Shown here: positions 7,207 to 15,936 of the stretch, piece by piece
Position numbering within the stretch: the first letter of the stretch is position 1
Layout of the letters: every line of letters starts with the position of its first letter
Assembly (NCBI GenBank): GCA_016281335.1
Contig: JAEEIK010000031.1
Coordinates: forward strand, 1 to 58,364
Direction of reading: 5' to 3'
DNA: 58,364 nucleotides
From: Lachnospiraceae bacterium
GTDB lineage: Bacteria; Bacillota; Clostridia; Lachnospirales; Lachnospiraceae
The notes under the pieces: model-generated
What the model saw: the letters and a program-made list of their open reading frames with translations, nothing else
Told to the model about the DNA's origin: nothing
Databases searched by the model: none
Program-made: the position numbers and the translations under genes

Positions 7207-10200
7207 ATGTCTGAAAAGAACGGGAATAGAAGAAATGGCGGATTTTTGAGGAGGAGAACCGGCAGGGCAGTATTTACTCTGTTTTTAAGCATTGTTCTTA
7301 TCTTATCCGATATTCCTGCAGCACTTCTTGTTTCCATATTAGGAAAAGACAATTCTATAGTAAAAGAAATAGACGGCTTGAGAGCAGTAAAAGCAGCGCC
7401 GTCAAAGCTTATAGTTTACGGACAGAATATAGATCCTTCCGGTACTGTAAATATAGTTGTTGGTGGCAACACTTATGGCGTATATAAAAATGGTGTTCTT
7501 AATATTCTACGCAGCTACAGCGGTGCCGGTTTTGACGTTGATACGGATGGTGATACATATCCGGATATAAATACCTGTATTTATGCGGAAGGCAACCTGA
7601 TAATAGAACTCGGAACAAGCGAAAGTATCCGTGAGGTTACGGCAACAATTAATAATACCAAAGCCAGTTCTAAGGAATTATACGGCATATATGTAAGGGG
7701 AAATCTTACTGTCGTTAATGCGACGGCAAATCTTACCAGAGCTAAAAAAATGACGTTGAATGTCAAATGCAGCGGTACGGCAACTGAACAAAGCGCCGGT
7801 ATCTATGCGGATTCATTTGCCATGCCTGAAAATGAGCATATGAAAGCTGATGAAGTTACTGTCAGCGCGAATGGAGCGGAGGTTGAAATCCAAGAACCCG
7901 CTTTTGATGCTTTAAGAGTAAGTTACGGTATATGCGCCGAAAACAGCTATGTACAGGGTACCGGAAAGGTATGGGCTGTCGGAGGCAATATATCCGGAGA
8001 CCCCAAAGTAAATACAAGAAACAGCTATGGCCTTTTCACCAAAGATCTGATCCTGACAGGCGGGAGCCTGAATGCGATGGGCGGTGATATATCAGGGCCG
8101 GCAAGTGGAGGCAGTGAGATTCTCCAAAGTATAGGCATAGGTATTGCATTCAGAGACGGTATTCTGGCCGATAGTCTGGAAATAGTGGAAAGAGATGATT
8201 TAGGAAATATGCAGATAAGTGGTGGCAGTATTGTTGCAACAGGCGGAACGGTAACAAAAGAGGATGCCCAGACTGCAACGAGCGTGGGCTGTGTAAGTAA
8301 TGCCGAGAACTGCTCATTTTCTGATTGTCAGCTTAGGTTTAAGGGTGGAGATCTCGGGGGTGAACTGAGAACAAACTCCAAAGGTTTTTACGCAACGGAA
8401 AATGTAACAATGCACCGGGACGCAAAGATTACAGCACTTACGGGAAGTCACGGTGAAGCTAACTATCATATAGCTTTTACCTGCAGGGAAAAACTGGATG
8501 TATACGGCGGGACAATAGATGCATATTCCACAGGAGGAGTGCTGACATCGACAGGTATTGAACTCGGGTCTTTATATATCAGAAAGGAAAGCAATGCCTC
8601 GATAAAAGCAGAAGCTGAAAGAACTCTGCTCGGAGAAACAGAAGGGAACAATAAGAATAAATGCTACGGTATTGTTGTAGGGGCTATTGCCGGGGCCGTA
8701 GACCCGTTATTCATAATAGAAGAAGACAGTGGTGCAGAAATAACTGCGATTGCATCAAGAGAACACGGTACTCACGGAATGCCGAATTGCGGAGGAATAT
8801 ATTTGTTCTGCCCGGCTGATATAGCCAGCGGAAAGATTTATGCAGAACTCAAGGGAAGTAATAAACTCACTACAATGAGAGGGGGAGCATTATTATTTTA
8901 TGCCGGTGATACGAACAATGTATTAAATATTTCCGGTGGAGAGATAATATTGAAAGCAGAAGGCGGGAACTCAGAGTATGCGGATAAATGTGTTGTTGGC
9001 GGGTTAATGCTGATAAATCAGAATATGGGTATTTCTTCTGCACCGGTTTCTATCAGCGGTGGCACATTGAAGATAGATGCAAAGGGAGATAATGCAGCTG
9101 GAATCTATAATGCATGCGCTGATTCATGCAGTTTTACTTATGAATTACAGGGAGAAGAATTGCTTATCAACAGCGAGTGGAAAGCTGTAGATGATTCAAA
9201 CCATACGGGTATCCTTGATTGTTCCATTGTTAAGGACGGAGATGATGCGCTGGATGAAAGTGTTTTCAGTATGAGCGAGTTTGAAGACAGTACAGGCTTC
9301 AGGGCTGTATCCGGTACAAAGGCCGCTCCGGCAGTTGCGGATATACTAAGAATGCATCATTATGAAGCAGAAGGTGAATTGCCTGTAAATGAATCCTTTG
9401 CAGATGTTATGCCGGAAGATGCGGGAGAAGTGCGTTATGTTGCGGGCGAGGCAAAAGCAGAGACAGAAGCCGGAGAGGCCTCAGTGGCTACAGTGATAAA
9501 CAGCTTTACAGTGAACAGCACGAGTGGGGCAGTAAATGCAAATCTGACGCTGAGTGCCGCATCGTTGGATGATGTGGTAACATTGCCGGTGTCAATCAGA
9601 AGCGAAGGCTATAAGCCAGTTTCGGCAAATGTGATCGTCATGATAACGGATAAGGCTGTTACGGATGTCAATATCAACGGAGACAGTGAGAAGACTTATG
9701 GCGATCCGGTATTTCAACTTACTGCAGCACCGGTAAATGCAGGAACAGATCCGGTCATTACCTGGAGTAGCAGAAATACATCTGTGGCAGAAATAGATGC
9801 TGACGGAAACGTGACGATAAAGGCTGCCGGAGCCACGGTGATACGTGCTGATTATATTTCCGATGAATATGCAGGCAGCGGGAATCTGGCACTTACTGTT
9901 TGTCCGAAAACGCTTAACATAAGCGGACTCGGAGCTGAAAACAAGGTATACGATGGCACAACTGATGCGGTAGTAACAGGTATGCCCGTAATTGAAGACG
10001 TACTTGAAGCTGATCATGATAAATTGGGGCTCGTTTCGGGAACAGCTCGTTTTACCGATAAGAACGCTGGAACAAACAAGAATGTTGTATTCAGCGGATA
10101 TAAACTGACCGCAGGTGAGTCGGGAGATGCCGGGGCGAATTATGTATTGGAACAGCCTGCTTCCGTTAAGGCGGATATTACACCTAAGGGAGTGACCGCA

Positions 10201-11523
10201 ACGGTGACGGCTGTTGACCGTGAATATGAAAAAGACAAGCTGACGGTTGCTCTTACGGCGGGAACGCTCAGCGGAGTGATAGACGGAGATACAGTGAGTG
10301 TTGACATTACGGAGGCTGTCGGTACCATGGCAGATGATGAAGTCGGAGAAGACAAGGTAGTTACGGTCACGGGAGTAAAGCTTGCCGGTGCAGATGCCGC
10401 TAACTACACTCTGTCGTCACAGCCGACAGGGATTACGGTTTCCATCATTGCCCATGAGCATGACTGGGGCGAGTGGACTGTTGTTAAGGAAGCAACGACA
10501 ACAGAGACCGGACTGAAGAGGAGGGTATGCAAGCTTGATGCTACACATATTGAAGAGGAAGTGATACCCAAGAAGAGTGAGACGAATCCTACAGATCCTG
10601 AAGACCCTACAGATCCCGAAAATCCCACGGATCCCAAGCCTGAGCATAAGCACACGATGATCAGGCATGAAGCTGTGGCGGCTACAGAAGAAGCAGAAGG
10701 CAATATAGAGTACTGGGAGTGCAGCGAATGTAAGAAGCTCTTTAAAGATGCTGAAGGAAAGACAGAGATAAGCTTAAAGGATACCGTGATCCCGAAACTC
10801 CCGGATCCGAGAACAGTGCTGTTGAAAAAACAGACTGATGTTCTTACGGAAAACATTAACGGAAAGCCTGTCAGCATTTCACTTAATATAGTATATCCCG
10901 AGGCTGTAAGCTGGACGGGAGCTAAAATAACAAAGGCCCAGCTGGAGGCGCTTTCGGGAGACGACGGCATAGTCAAAGTGAACTTAAACGGTCTGGAAGA
11001 AGCTTTGAAGGGCAAGATGAAAGAAGGGGCTGATCTGTCAAAGCTTATCAGCATAAGCTTGAGTATCAGTAAGGATAAGAATGCCGGAACAAAGGGATAC
11101 TTTACTCTTAAAGCCAAACTGAATACAAAGGCTGTAAAGAAGGCAAAGATAAAGGGCGCTGATAAGAAGGCGCTTGCAGAGCTGGTAAAGAAGCTTAACG
11201 AGCAGATCAAAGACATAAAGTATGAATACGAAATAGTACCTATAAAGCTTGCCGAAGCAGAAAGCATAAGCATCAAAGCCAAGCTTAAGAAAGGCGCTCT
11301 GCAGCTGGATGATCAGGGTAAATTAAAAGGTCTTAAGTCGGTTAAGATCAAGGTCAAGATAAAGGGACTTAAGAAAGCTAAAAGCTTTAGCTATAATGCC
11401 AGGAAGGCTAAAGATCTGTTCAAGATCAGCATTACTGATGCGGCTGCTAAAACTGCAGTGATAGAGGCACTGCCCGGAACAGGCTTCAGGGGAAGCAGCA
11501 GCGTGATAACGATAACAAAGTAA
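7207..11523 (+). CDS. Large secreted surface protein with beta-helix-like, Ig-like and YDG-type repeats
   Basis: The 1438-residue product starts with a basic region and a hydrophobic segment (about 17-45) that looks like a signal peptide. Residues about 60-700 are Gly/Ser/Thr-rich with repeated ISGG and GG turns, typical of a beta-helical passenger. About 820-890 resembles a bacterial Ig-like (Big) domain (ITWSSRNTSVAEID). About 903-990 carries a YDG-type repeat (KVYDGTTDA), and 996-1082 a second, diverged one. Two Cys/His-containing modules (from about 1084 and about 1148) flank a PTDPE linker. The last 230 residues are Lys-rich. No LPXTG sorting motif is seen. An adhesin or carbohydrate-contact role is inference. 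AAGGAGG at 7191-7197 fixes the ATG at 7207. Confidence 0.8.
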   Translation: MSEKNGNRRNGGFLRRRTGRAVFTLFLSIVLILSDIPAALLVSILGKDNSIVKEIDGLRAVKAAPSKLIVYGQNIDPSGTVNIVVGGNTYGVYKNGVLNILRSYSGAGFDVDTDGDTYPDINTCIYAEGNLIIELGTSESIREVTATINNTKASSKELYGIYVRGNLTVVNATANLTRAKKMTLNVKCSGTATEQSAGIYADSFAMPENEHMKADEVTVSANGAEVEIQEPAFDALRVSYGICAENSYVQGTGKVWAVGGNISGDPKVNTRNSYGLFTKDLILTGGSLNAMGGDISGPASGGSEILQSIGIGIAFRDGILADSLEIVERDDLGNMQISGGSIVATGGTVTKEDAQTATSVGCVSNAENCSFSDCQLRFKGGDLGGELRTNSKGFYATENVTMHRDAKITALTGSHGEANYHIAFTCREKLDVYGGTIDAYSTGGVLTSTGIELGSLYIRKESNASIKAEAERTLLGETEGNNKNKCYGIVVGAIAGAVDPLFIIEEDSGAEITAIASREHGTHGMPNCGGIYLFCPADIASGKIYAELKGSNKLTTMRGGALLFYAGDTNNVLNISGGEIILKAEGGNSEYADKCVVGGLMLINQNMGISSAPVSISGGTLKIDAKGDNAAGIYNACADSCSFTYELQGEELLINSEWKAVDDSNHTGILDCSIVKDGDDALDESVFSMSEFEDSTGFRAVSGTKAAPAVADILRMHHYEAEGELPVNESFADVMPEDAGEVRYVAGEAKAETEAGEASVATVINSFTVNSTSGAVNANLTLSAASLDDVVTLPVSIRSEGYKPVSANVIVMITDKAVTDVNINGDSEKTYGDPVFQLTAAPVNAGTDPVITWSSRNTSVAEIDADGNVTIKAAGATVIRADYISDEYAGSGNLALTVCPKTLNISGLGAENKVYDGTTDAVVTGMPVIEDVLEADHDKLGLVSGTARFTDKNAGTNKNVVFSGYKLTAGESGDAGANYVLEQPASVKADITPKGVTATVTAVDREYEKDKLTVALTAGTLSGVIDGDTVSVDITEAVGTMADDEVGEDKVVTVTGVKLAGADAANYTLSSQPTGITVSIIAHEHDWGEWTVVKEATTTETGLKRRVCKLDATHIEEEVIPKKSETNPTDPEDPTDPENPTDPKPEHKHTMIRHEAVAATEEAEGNIEYWECSECKKLFKDAEGKTEISLKDTVIPKLPDPRTVLLKKQTDVLTENINGKPVSISLNIVYPEAVSWTGAKITKAQLEALSGDDGIVKVNLNGLEEALKGKMKEGADLSKLISISLSISKDKNAGTKGYFTLKAKLNTKAVKKAKIKGADKKALAELVKKLNEQIKDIKYEYEIVPIKLAEAESISIKAKLKKGALQLDDQGKLKGLKSVKIKVKIKGLKKAKSFSYNARKAKDLFKISITDAAAKTAVIEALPGTGFRGSSSVITITK
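10588..10640 (+). repeat. Tandem 18-bp coding repeat, PTDPE linker
   Basis: About three imperfect copies of an 18-bp unit encode PTDPED, PTDPEN and PTDPKP inside the surface protein. This makes a stiff, extended linker between the two Cys/His-containing modules and is a likely site of copy-number variation. Confidence 0.7.
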
Positions 11524-11531
11524 CTGCGGTA

Positions 11532-11558
11532 ACGGCGGCTCATCGAGCCGCCGTTTTA
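11532..11558 (+). terminator. Rho-independent terminator after the surface protein gene
   Basis: A perfect 10-bp GC-rich stem (11532-11541 with 11545-11554) with a 3-nt loop is followed by a short T-run. It sits 8 nt after the stop codon of the surface protein. Confidence 0.85.
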
Positions 11559-11564
11559 CCAGTC

Positions 11565-11593
11565 TTGACAAACATGTGATGTTCATGTATACT
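11565..11593 (+). promoter_or_regulatory. Strong promoter for tRNA-Cys
   Basis: A consensus TTGACA (11565-11570), a 17-nt spacer and TATACT (11588-11593) lie about 34 nt before the mature tRNA 5' end. Confidence 0.85.
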
Positions 11594-11626
11594 CATTCTT
11601 CGTGAGTGATCATGACAAGTGAATAT

Positions 11627-11697
11627 GGTGCCATAGCCAAGTGGTAAGGCGTGGGACTGCAACTCCCTGATCGTTGGTTCAAATCCGACTGGCACCT
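11627..11697 (+). tRNA. tRNA-Cys (anticodon GCA)
   Basis: The cloverleaf can be traced by eye: acceptor GGTGCCA (11627-11633) pairs with TGGCACC (11690-11696). The D arm has a GCC/GGC stem, the anticodon loop CTGCAAC gives anticodon GCA, and the T arm is GTTGG-TTCAAAT-CCGAC. The discriminator base is T (U in RNA), as expected for Cys. CCA is not encoded and must be added after transcription. The outermost anticodon-stem pair looks like a T-T mismatch. It is a single-gene unit with its own promoter and terminator. Confidence 0.95.
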
Positions 11698-11702
11698 TAA
11701 GG

Positions 11703-11733
11703 ATCCCTTAAACGAGAGTTTAAGGGATTTTTT
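11703..11733 (+). terminator. Rho-independent terminator after tRNA-Cys
   Basis: An 11-bp stem (11703-11713 with 11718-11728) with a GAGA tetraloop is followed by a run of T residues. It begins 5 nt after the tRNA discriminator base. Confidence 0.9.
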
Positions 11734-11816
11734 ATGCTTCACTTTTGCTTCGCAGCGTGTAATAATATAGCTAATGCAGATATAAAGTACCGCATAAATG
11801 ATAAAAGGAGAGAGGG

Positions 11817-13658
11817 ATGTTAAACAGGGTTGAGAAAGAAAATGTTAAGGTAACCGGAGGCGTGTTCCGTGAAAGGATGAACCTGGACAGGAATTATCTG
11901 CTGGAGCTTGATAATACCTGCCTATTGCAGAACTTCTATCTGGAGGCCTGCATAATCGTACCCGGTGCACAACAGGTGCATGATCCGAGCAAGATCAATC
12001 TGCACTGGGGCTGGGAAGCGCCCTGCGGTCAGCTTAGGGGACATTTTCTCGGACACTGGATGAGCGCAGCGGCAGCATTTGTGGCAAGCGATGATGATAA
12101 GGAACTTAAGATAAAGCTGGATAAGATCGTAGACGAACTGAAACGCTGCCAGGATAAGAACGGCGGCAGATGGGTAGGTTCCATTCCCGAAAAATATATG
12201 AACGCCCTCGCTTATGATGATTATATCTGGTCGCCCCAGTATACCATGCACAAGACCATAATGGGTCTCGTGGATGCGTACCGCTATGCCGGAAACGAAA
12301 CAGCTCTTGATATAGTGGACAAGCTGGCAGACTGGTATCTGGAATGGGTGGATAAGATGAATGCCATCGATCCGAATATCGTATACAAGGGCGAGCAGGG
12401 TGGCATGCTTGAAGAGTGGGCAGAGCTCTATGCCATCACCGGAAAAGAGAAATATAAAACGCTGATAGATGCATATAAGGATAATCATCTCTATAAGATG
12501 CTGGAAGAAAAGGAGGATGCCCTTTCTGATGAGCATGCCAATTCCAGCATACCCGTATCCCACGGTTCAGCAAGACTGTACGAAGTGCTGAAGGACGAAA
12601 AAGAAAAGCAGTATTTCAGAACCGTCACCGAAAAGTTCTGGGAGCATGCAGTGGAAAAGAGAGGCATGTTTGCCACCACGGGAGCCAATGCAGGAGAGTT
12701 CTGGATCCCGCTTAAGAAGATGGGACAATATATAGGGGATAACGATCAGGAATTCTGTACCGTCTATAATATGGTAAGGACTGCCGACTATCTTTACAGA
12801 TGGACGGGGGATACGAAATACCAGGATTATATCGAAAGAGCGATATACAACGGTTTCCTTGCACAGCAGAACCGCTTCACGGGCATGCCCGCTTATTTCC
12901 TTTCTTTAAAGGCAGGTGCCGTAAAGAAATGGGGAAGCAAGAGACATGATTTCTGGTGCTGTTCCGGAACCATGGTGCAGGCTCCGACGCTGTATCCGAG
13001 TCTGATATACTATACGGATGAGGACAATGACAGCATCACCGTAGCCCAGTACATTCCCTCAAAGGCTGAGATAAAACTCGGAAGCAGGAATATCAGCATC
13101 AGCCAGACAACGGATATGATGAGTTATAATAACCAGGTATTCTTTGACGAGCATTCCGGCGGGGAGAGATCCAGATGGTCATTAAAGTTTGAGATAGAAA
13201 ATGACAGTGAGGAAAGCTTTGAACTGAAGTTCAGGATACCGAAGTGGTGTGCATCCGAGCCGAGCGTAGTGATCAGGGATGTAAATGATCCTTCTTATGA
13301 TATAGAAGGCAGCCATATCGTGATCAGGAATATAGCTAAAGGAAAGCTCACTCTGAATATCGTCTTTGATGCAAAGGTAGTGGCAGAGTATCTGCCTGAC
13401 AGGCCTGAAGTAGCTGCGCTTGTAGACGGCCCCATAGTGCTGGCGGGAAGCTGTGACAGGGATTGCGGCCTGGAGCTGAAGGATGGCCTTGAAAGCGCAT
13501 TGTATCAGAGAACGGAGCATACCTACACTACTTATGTATGGAGGCAGAATACCTATATCACGATCAACCAGCCGGTGAATTTTGAACTGAAGCCGCTTTA
13601 CGATGTGGATGATGAGCCTTATACGGTATATTTTACCATTAAAGATAATAAAGATTAA
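11817..13658 (+). CDS. Glycoside hydrolase family 127, probable beta-L-arabinofuranosidase
   Basis: The 613-residue protein matches the GH127/DUF1680 fold, an (alpha/alpha)6 barrel plus beta-sandwich domains. These enzymes release L-arabinofuranose and use a zinc-bound cysteine nucleophile. The expected zinc-binding set is present: Glu312 and Cys314 in EFCTVYN, and adjacent Cys381-Cys382 in FWCCSGT. By comparison with the characterised Bifidobacterium enzyme, the first of the paired cysteines would be the nucleophile. No signal peptide is present, so it should act inside the cell on imported oligosaccharides. AAGGAG at 11805-11810 fixes the ATG. With GH3 and GH8 upstream it fits arabinoxylan or plant-glycoprotein use. 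Confidence 0.9.
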   Translation: MLNRVEKENVKVTGGVFRERMNLDRNYLLELDNTCLLQNFYLEACIIVPGAQQVHDPSKINLHWGWEAPCGQLRGHFLGHWMSAAAAFVASDDDKELKIKLDKIVDELKRCQDKNGGRWVGSIPEKYMNALAYDDYIWSPQYTMHKTIMGLVDAYRYAGNETALDIVDKLADWYLEWVDKMNAIDPNIVYKGEQGGMLEEWAELYAITGKEKYKTLIDAYKDNHLYKMLEEKEDALSDEHANSSIPVSHGSARLYEVLKDEKEKQYFRTVTEKFWEHAVEKRGMFATTGANAGEFWIPLKKMGQYIGDNDQEFCTVYNMVRTADYLYRWTGDTKYQDYIERAIYNGFLAQQNRFTGMPAYFLSLKAGAVKKWGSKRHDFWCCSGTMVQAPTLYPSLIYYTDEDNDSITVAQYIPSKAEIKLGSRNISISQTTDMMSYNNQVFFDEHSGGERSRWSLKFEIENDSEESFELKFRIPKWCASEPSVVIRDVNDPSYDIEGSHIVIRNIAKGKLTLNIVFDAKVVAEYLPDRPEVAALVDGPIVLAGSCDRDCGLELKDGLESALYQRTEHTYTTYVWRQNTYITINQPVNFELKPLYDVDDEPYTVYFTIKDNKD

Positions 13659-13682
13659 TTGTAAAGGATCGATAAAGCGGTA

Positions 13683-14186
13683 ATGAAAGAAAAACTTAAA
13701 CTTTTCGGCTATGAGATATTGTTCATGCTCTGCAGTATTATCGCGGCGGCAGCGGGAGCGCTGCTTCAGTTTGTCGGTAAAAAGCTCCTTGCGGAGGATA
13801 CAAGCTTTATGTTCGCAGGTTATGCATACAGCTACAATATCTTTATGTATCTGCTGGGTATTATATTGTTTGTGCTGGTGGTGTTTTTTGCGTATACTAA
13901 ACATTATAAAAAGACCGCAGAGATATTCAGGAAAGAGGGATTTTTTATGAAGCTGTTCTATACGCTGCTTGCCCTCATCCTGTCTGTTGCAATGTTCGCG
14001 GCGCTGATAGGCTGTGATCTGTTGATGCTGGGACTGACCGATGATATGCGTCCCGAAGCCCTGTTTTATCTTACGGGATTCGGCTGGCCGTTTGGGATGT
14101 TTGTGTTTATGATGGTGGTGTTGTTTTACCGACCCCCTCATCAGTCGCCTGCGGCGACAGCTTCTCCCCAGAGGGGAGAAGCCTAA
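13683..14186 (+). CDS. Small four-helix membrane protein with repeat-derived C-terminus
   Basis: The 167-residue protein has four predicted membrane segments (about 10-32, 50-70, 85-112 and 125-148). It belongs to no family I recognise. Its last 17 or so residues (from PPHQSPAATA on) are encoded by an interspersed double-hairpin repeat at 14133-14183, and the stop codon comes immediately after that repeat. The natural tail therefore seems to have been replaced when the repeat arrived. It follows the GH127 gene by 24 nt, so it may be co-transcribed with it. The function is unknown; a transport accessory role would be a guess. Confidence 0.65.
   Translation: MKEKLKLFGYEILFMLCSIIAAAAGALLQFVGKKLLAEDTSFMFAGYAYSYNIFMYLLGIILFVLVVFFAYTKHYKKTAEIFRKEGFFMKLFYTLLALILSVAMFAALIGCDLLMLGLTDDMRPEALFYLTGFGWPFGMFVFMMVVLFYRPPHQSPAATASPQRGEA
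14133..14183 (+). repeat. Interspersed double-hairpin repeat, copy 1 (inside coding sequence)
   Basis: It begins CCCCCTCATCAG, then a first hairpin (GTCGCC 14144-14149 with GGCGAC 14153-14158), then a second hairpin CTTCTCCCC-AG-AGGGGAGAAG. Two related copies occur at 22975 and 52648. This copy codes for the C-terminus of the membrane protein and has no T-run after it. Confidence 0.85.
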
Positions 14187-14203
14187 TATAGAAAGGAATA
14201 AAC

Positions 14204-15184
14204 ATGAAGTGGCTGAGATTCAGAGTTAAGACTGTTACGGGAGCGGAGGACCTGCTGGTCTCCGATCTGTATGATAAGGGGCTGGAAGGGGCGCAGATAG
14301 AGGACCGTGTGCCGCTGACAGCCCTTGAGAAAGAGCAGATGTTCGTAGATATCGCGCCGGATACCGGCGTGGATGACGGAGTTGCTTATCTTTCTTTTTT
14401 CGTGGAAGCGCCCGAAGATGAAAGTGAGAAGAAAAGAGTATCGGATGAGACATACGGGCTCATAGAGGAAACTATAGAAGAATGGCGTTCCTTCAATACT
14501 GATGTGGGCGAAGGAAGCATAGAAGTATCCGAGACCGAAGACATAGACTGGATCAATAATTGGAAAGAATATTTCCATCAGTTCTATATTGATGATCTTT
14601 TAGTGATACCTTCCTGGGAGAAAGTGGAGGAAAAAGACAGGGATAAGATGATACTCCGCATAGATCCGGGAACGGCTTTCGGAACAGGCATGCATGAGAC
14701 TACCCAGTTGTGCATCAGACAGCTGAAGAAATATATAAATAAGGATACGAAGCTTCTTGATGTGGGAACCGGCAGCGGCATACTCGGAATACTCTCGCTT
14801 ATGTACGGAATAAAAAGCGTGACTGCTACGGACCTTGATCCCTGCGCGGTGCCGGCTGTTGCGGATAACATGGAGCGCAACAAGGTAGATCCGAAGGGCT
14901 TCGAGCTGATAATAGGCAATATCATAGATGATAAGGAAGTACAGGATAAAGTCGGTTATGAATGCTATGATATAGCAGTAGCCAATATCCTTACGGAAGT
15001 GCTGCTCCCGCTTACACCGGTGATAAGTAAGACCCTTAAGAAAGACGGTATCTACATCACTTCGGGTATCATAGAAGGAAAAGAAACCCAGGTGGAAAAA
15101 GCCATGAAGGACAGCGGCTTCGAAGTGATCGGTACTTACGCTCAGGGTGAGTGGAGGAGCGTAGTGGGAAGGAAACTTGATTAA
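14204..15184 (+). CDS. prmA: Ribosomal protein L11 methyltransferase
   Basis: PrmA trimethylates lysines and the N-terminus of ribosomal protein L11 with S-adenosylmethionine in the cytoplasm. The 326-residue product has an N-terminal substrate-binding region and a class I Rossmann methyltransferase domain with the SAM motif LLDVGTGSGILG (about residue 185) and the DPGTAFGTGMHETT stretch just before it, both characteristic of PrmA. The ATG is preceded by AAAGGA at 14192-14197. The stop codon overlaps the rsmE start (TAATG). The prmA-rsmE pair is common in Firmicutes. Confidence 0.96.
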   Translation: MKWLRFRVKTVTGAEDLLVSDLYDKGLEGAQIEDRVPLTALEKEQMFVDIAPDTGVDDGVAYLSFFVEAPEDESEKKRVSDETYGLIEETIEEWRSFNTDVGEGSIEVSETEDIDWINNWKEYFHQFYIDDLLVIPSWEKVEEKDRDKMILRIDPGTAFGTGMHETTQLCIRQLKKYINKDTKLLDVGTGSGILGILSLMYGIKSVTATDLDPCAVPAVADNMERNKVDPKGFELIIGNIIDDKEVQDKVGYECYDIAVANILTEVLLPLTPVISKTLKKDGIYITSGIIEGKETQVEKAMKDSGFEVIGTYAQGEWRSVVGRKLD

Positions 15185-15936
15185 TGCATCATTTCTTTAC
15201 GGAGAGTTTTAATATACAGGGCGATGTGATACGCATAGAAGGCAGTGATGTGAATCACATCAGAAACGTGCTGAGGATGAAGCCCGGTGAAGAACTGTCG
15301 GTAAGCGTGCCGGGAGATGACAGGGAATATCGCTGCGGCATAGAAGAGATAAATGAGGATGAAGTGATCTGCTCCTTACGTTTTATAAAAGAAGAGGGAG
15401 TGGAGCTGCCGTATAAGATAACGCTGTTCCAGGGATTGCCCAAGGCTGACAAGATGGAACTGATAATCCAGAAGGCAGTGGAACTGGGAGCATATGAGAT
15501 AGTGCCGGTGAAGACCGAAAGATCGGTCGTGAAGCTGGATGATAAAAAGGCAAAACAGAAGCGCGAACGCTGGCAGGGAATAAGCGAAGCGGCGGCCAAG
15601 CAGAGCAGACGCGGAGTGATACCTGAAGTCACTCTGCCGCTTACGATGAAAGAAGCTGTCAGCCGCGCAAAAGAAATGACGCTTGCCTGCATACCTTATG
15701 AACTTGCTGAGGGTATGGAGGAAACAAAAAAGTTTCTGGAGCGGATGTGTGAAAAAAAGAACGGCAGCCTGGGGATATTTATAGGCCCCGAAGGCGGTTT
15801 TACCAGAGAGGAAGTAGAGCTTGCGAATGCAGCCGGAGTGATACCGGTATCTCTCGGAAGGAGGATACTCAGAACCGAGACTGCGGGAATGACAATGCTT
15901 TCGATAATAATGTATCAGCTGGAGGTTATGGCATGA
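15184..15936 (+). CDS. rsmE: 16S rRNA (uracil-1498-N3)-methyltransferase
   Basis: RsmE methylates U1498 of 16S rRNA. The 250-residue product has an N-terminal PUA-like domain (MHHFFTESF start) and a C-terminal SPOUT domain with the knot motifs GIFIGPEGGFTREE and LGRRILRTETA. The length is normal. It overlaps prmA by one base and the following cysteine desulfurase by ATGA, so the three genes are translationally coupled. Confidence 0.96.
   Translation: MHHFFTESFNIQGDVIRIEGSDVNHIRNVLRMKPGEELSVSVPGDDREYRCGIEEINEDEVICSLRFIKEEGVELPYKITLFQGLPKADKMELIIQKAVELGAYEIVPVKTERSVVKLDDKKAKQKRERWQGISEAAAKQSRRGVIPEVTLPLTMKEAVSRAKEMTLACIPYELAEGMEETKKFLERMCEKKNGSLGIFIGPEGGFTREEVELANAAGVIPVSLGRRILRTETAGMTMLSIIMYQLEVMA

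Noticed and set aside
10404-11282. Minus-strand open frame of 292 codons, Ser/Phe-rich
   Set aside because: It is antisense to the Lys-rich end of the surface protein. Its hydrophobic character follows from reverse-complemented AAG and GAA codons.
11627-11697. tRNA gene as a phage or island attachment site
   Set aside because: No integrase gene and no repeated tRNA 3' end were seen nearby. The tRNA has an intact promoter and terminator.
13182-14141. Minus-strand open frame of 319 codons
   Set aside because: It is antisense to the GH127 end and the membrane protein, very rich in His, Lys and Gln with no motif, and reads like a frame shadow.
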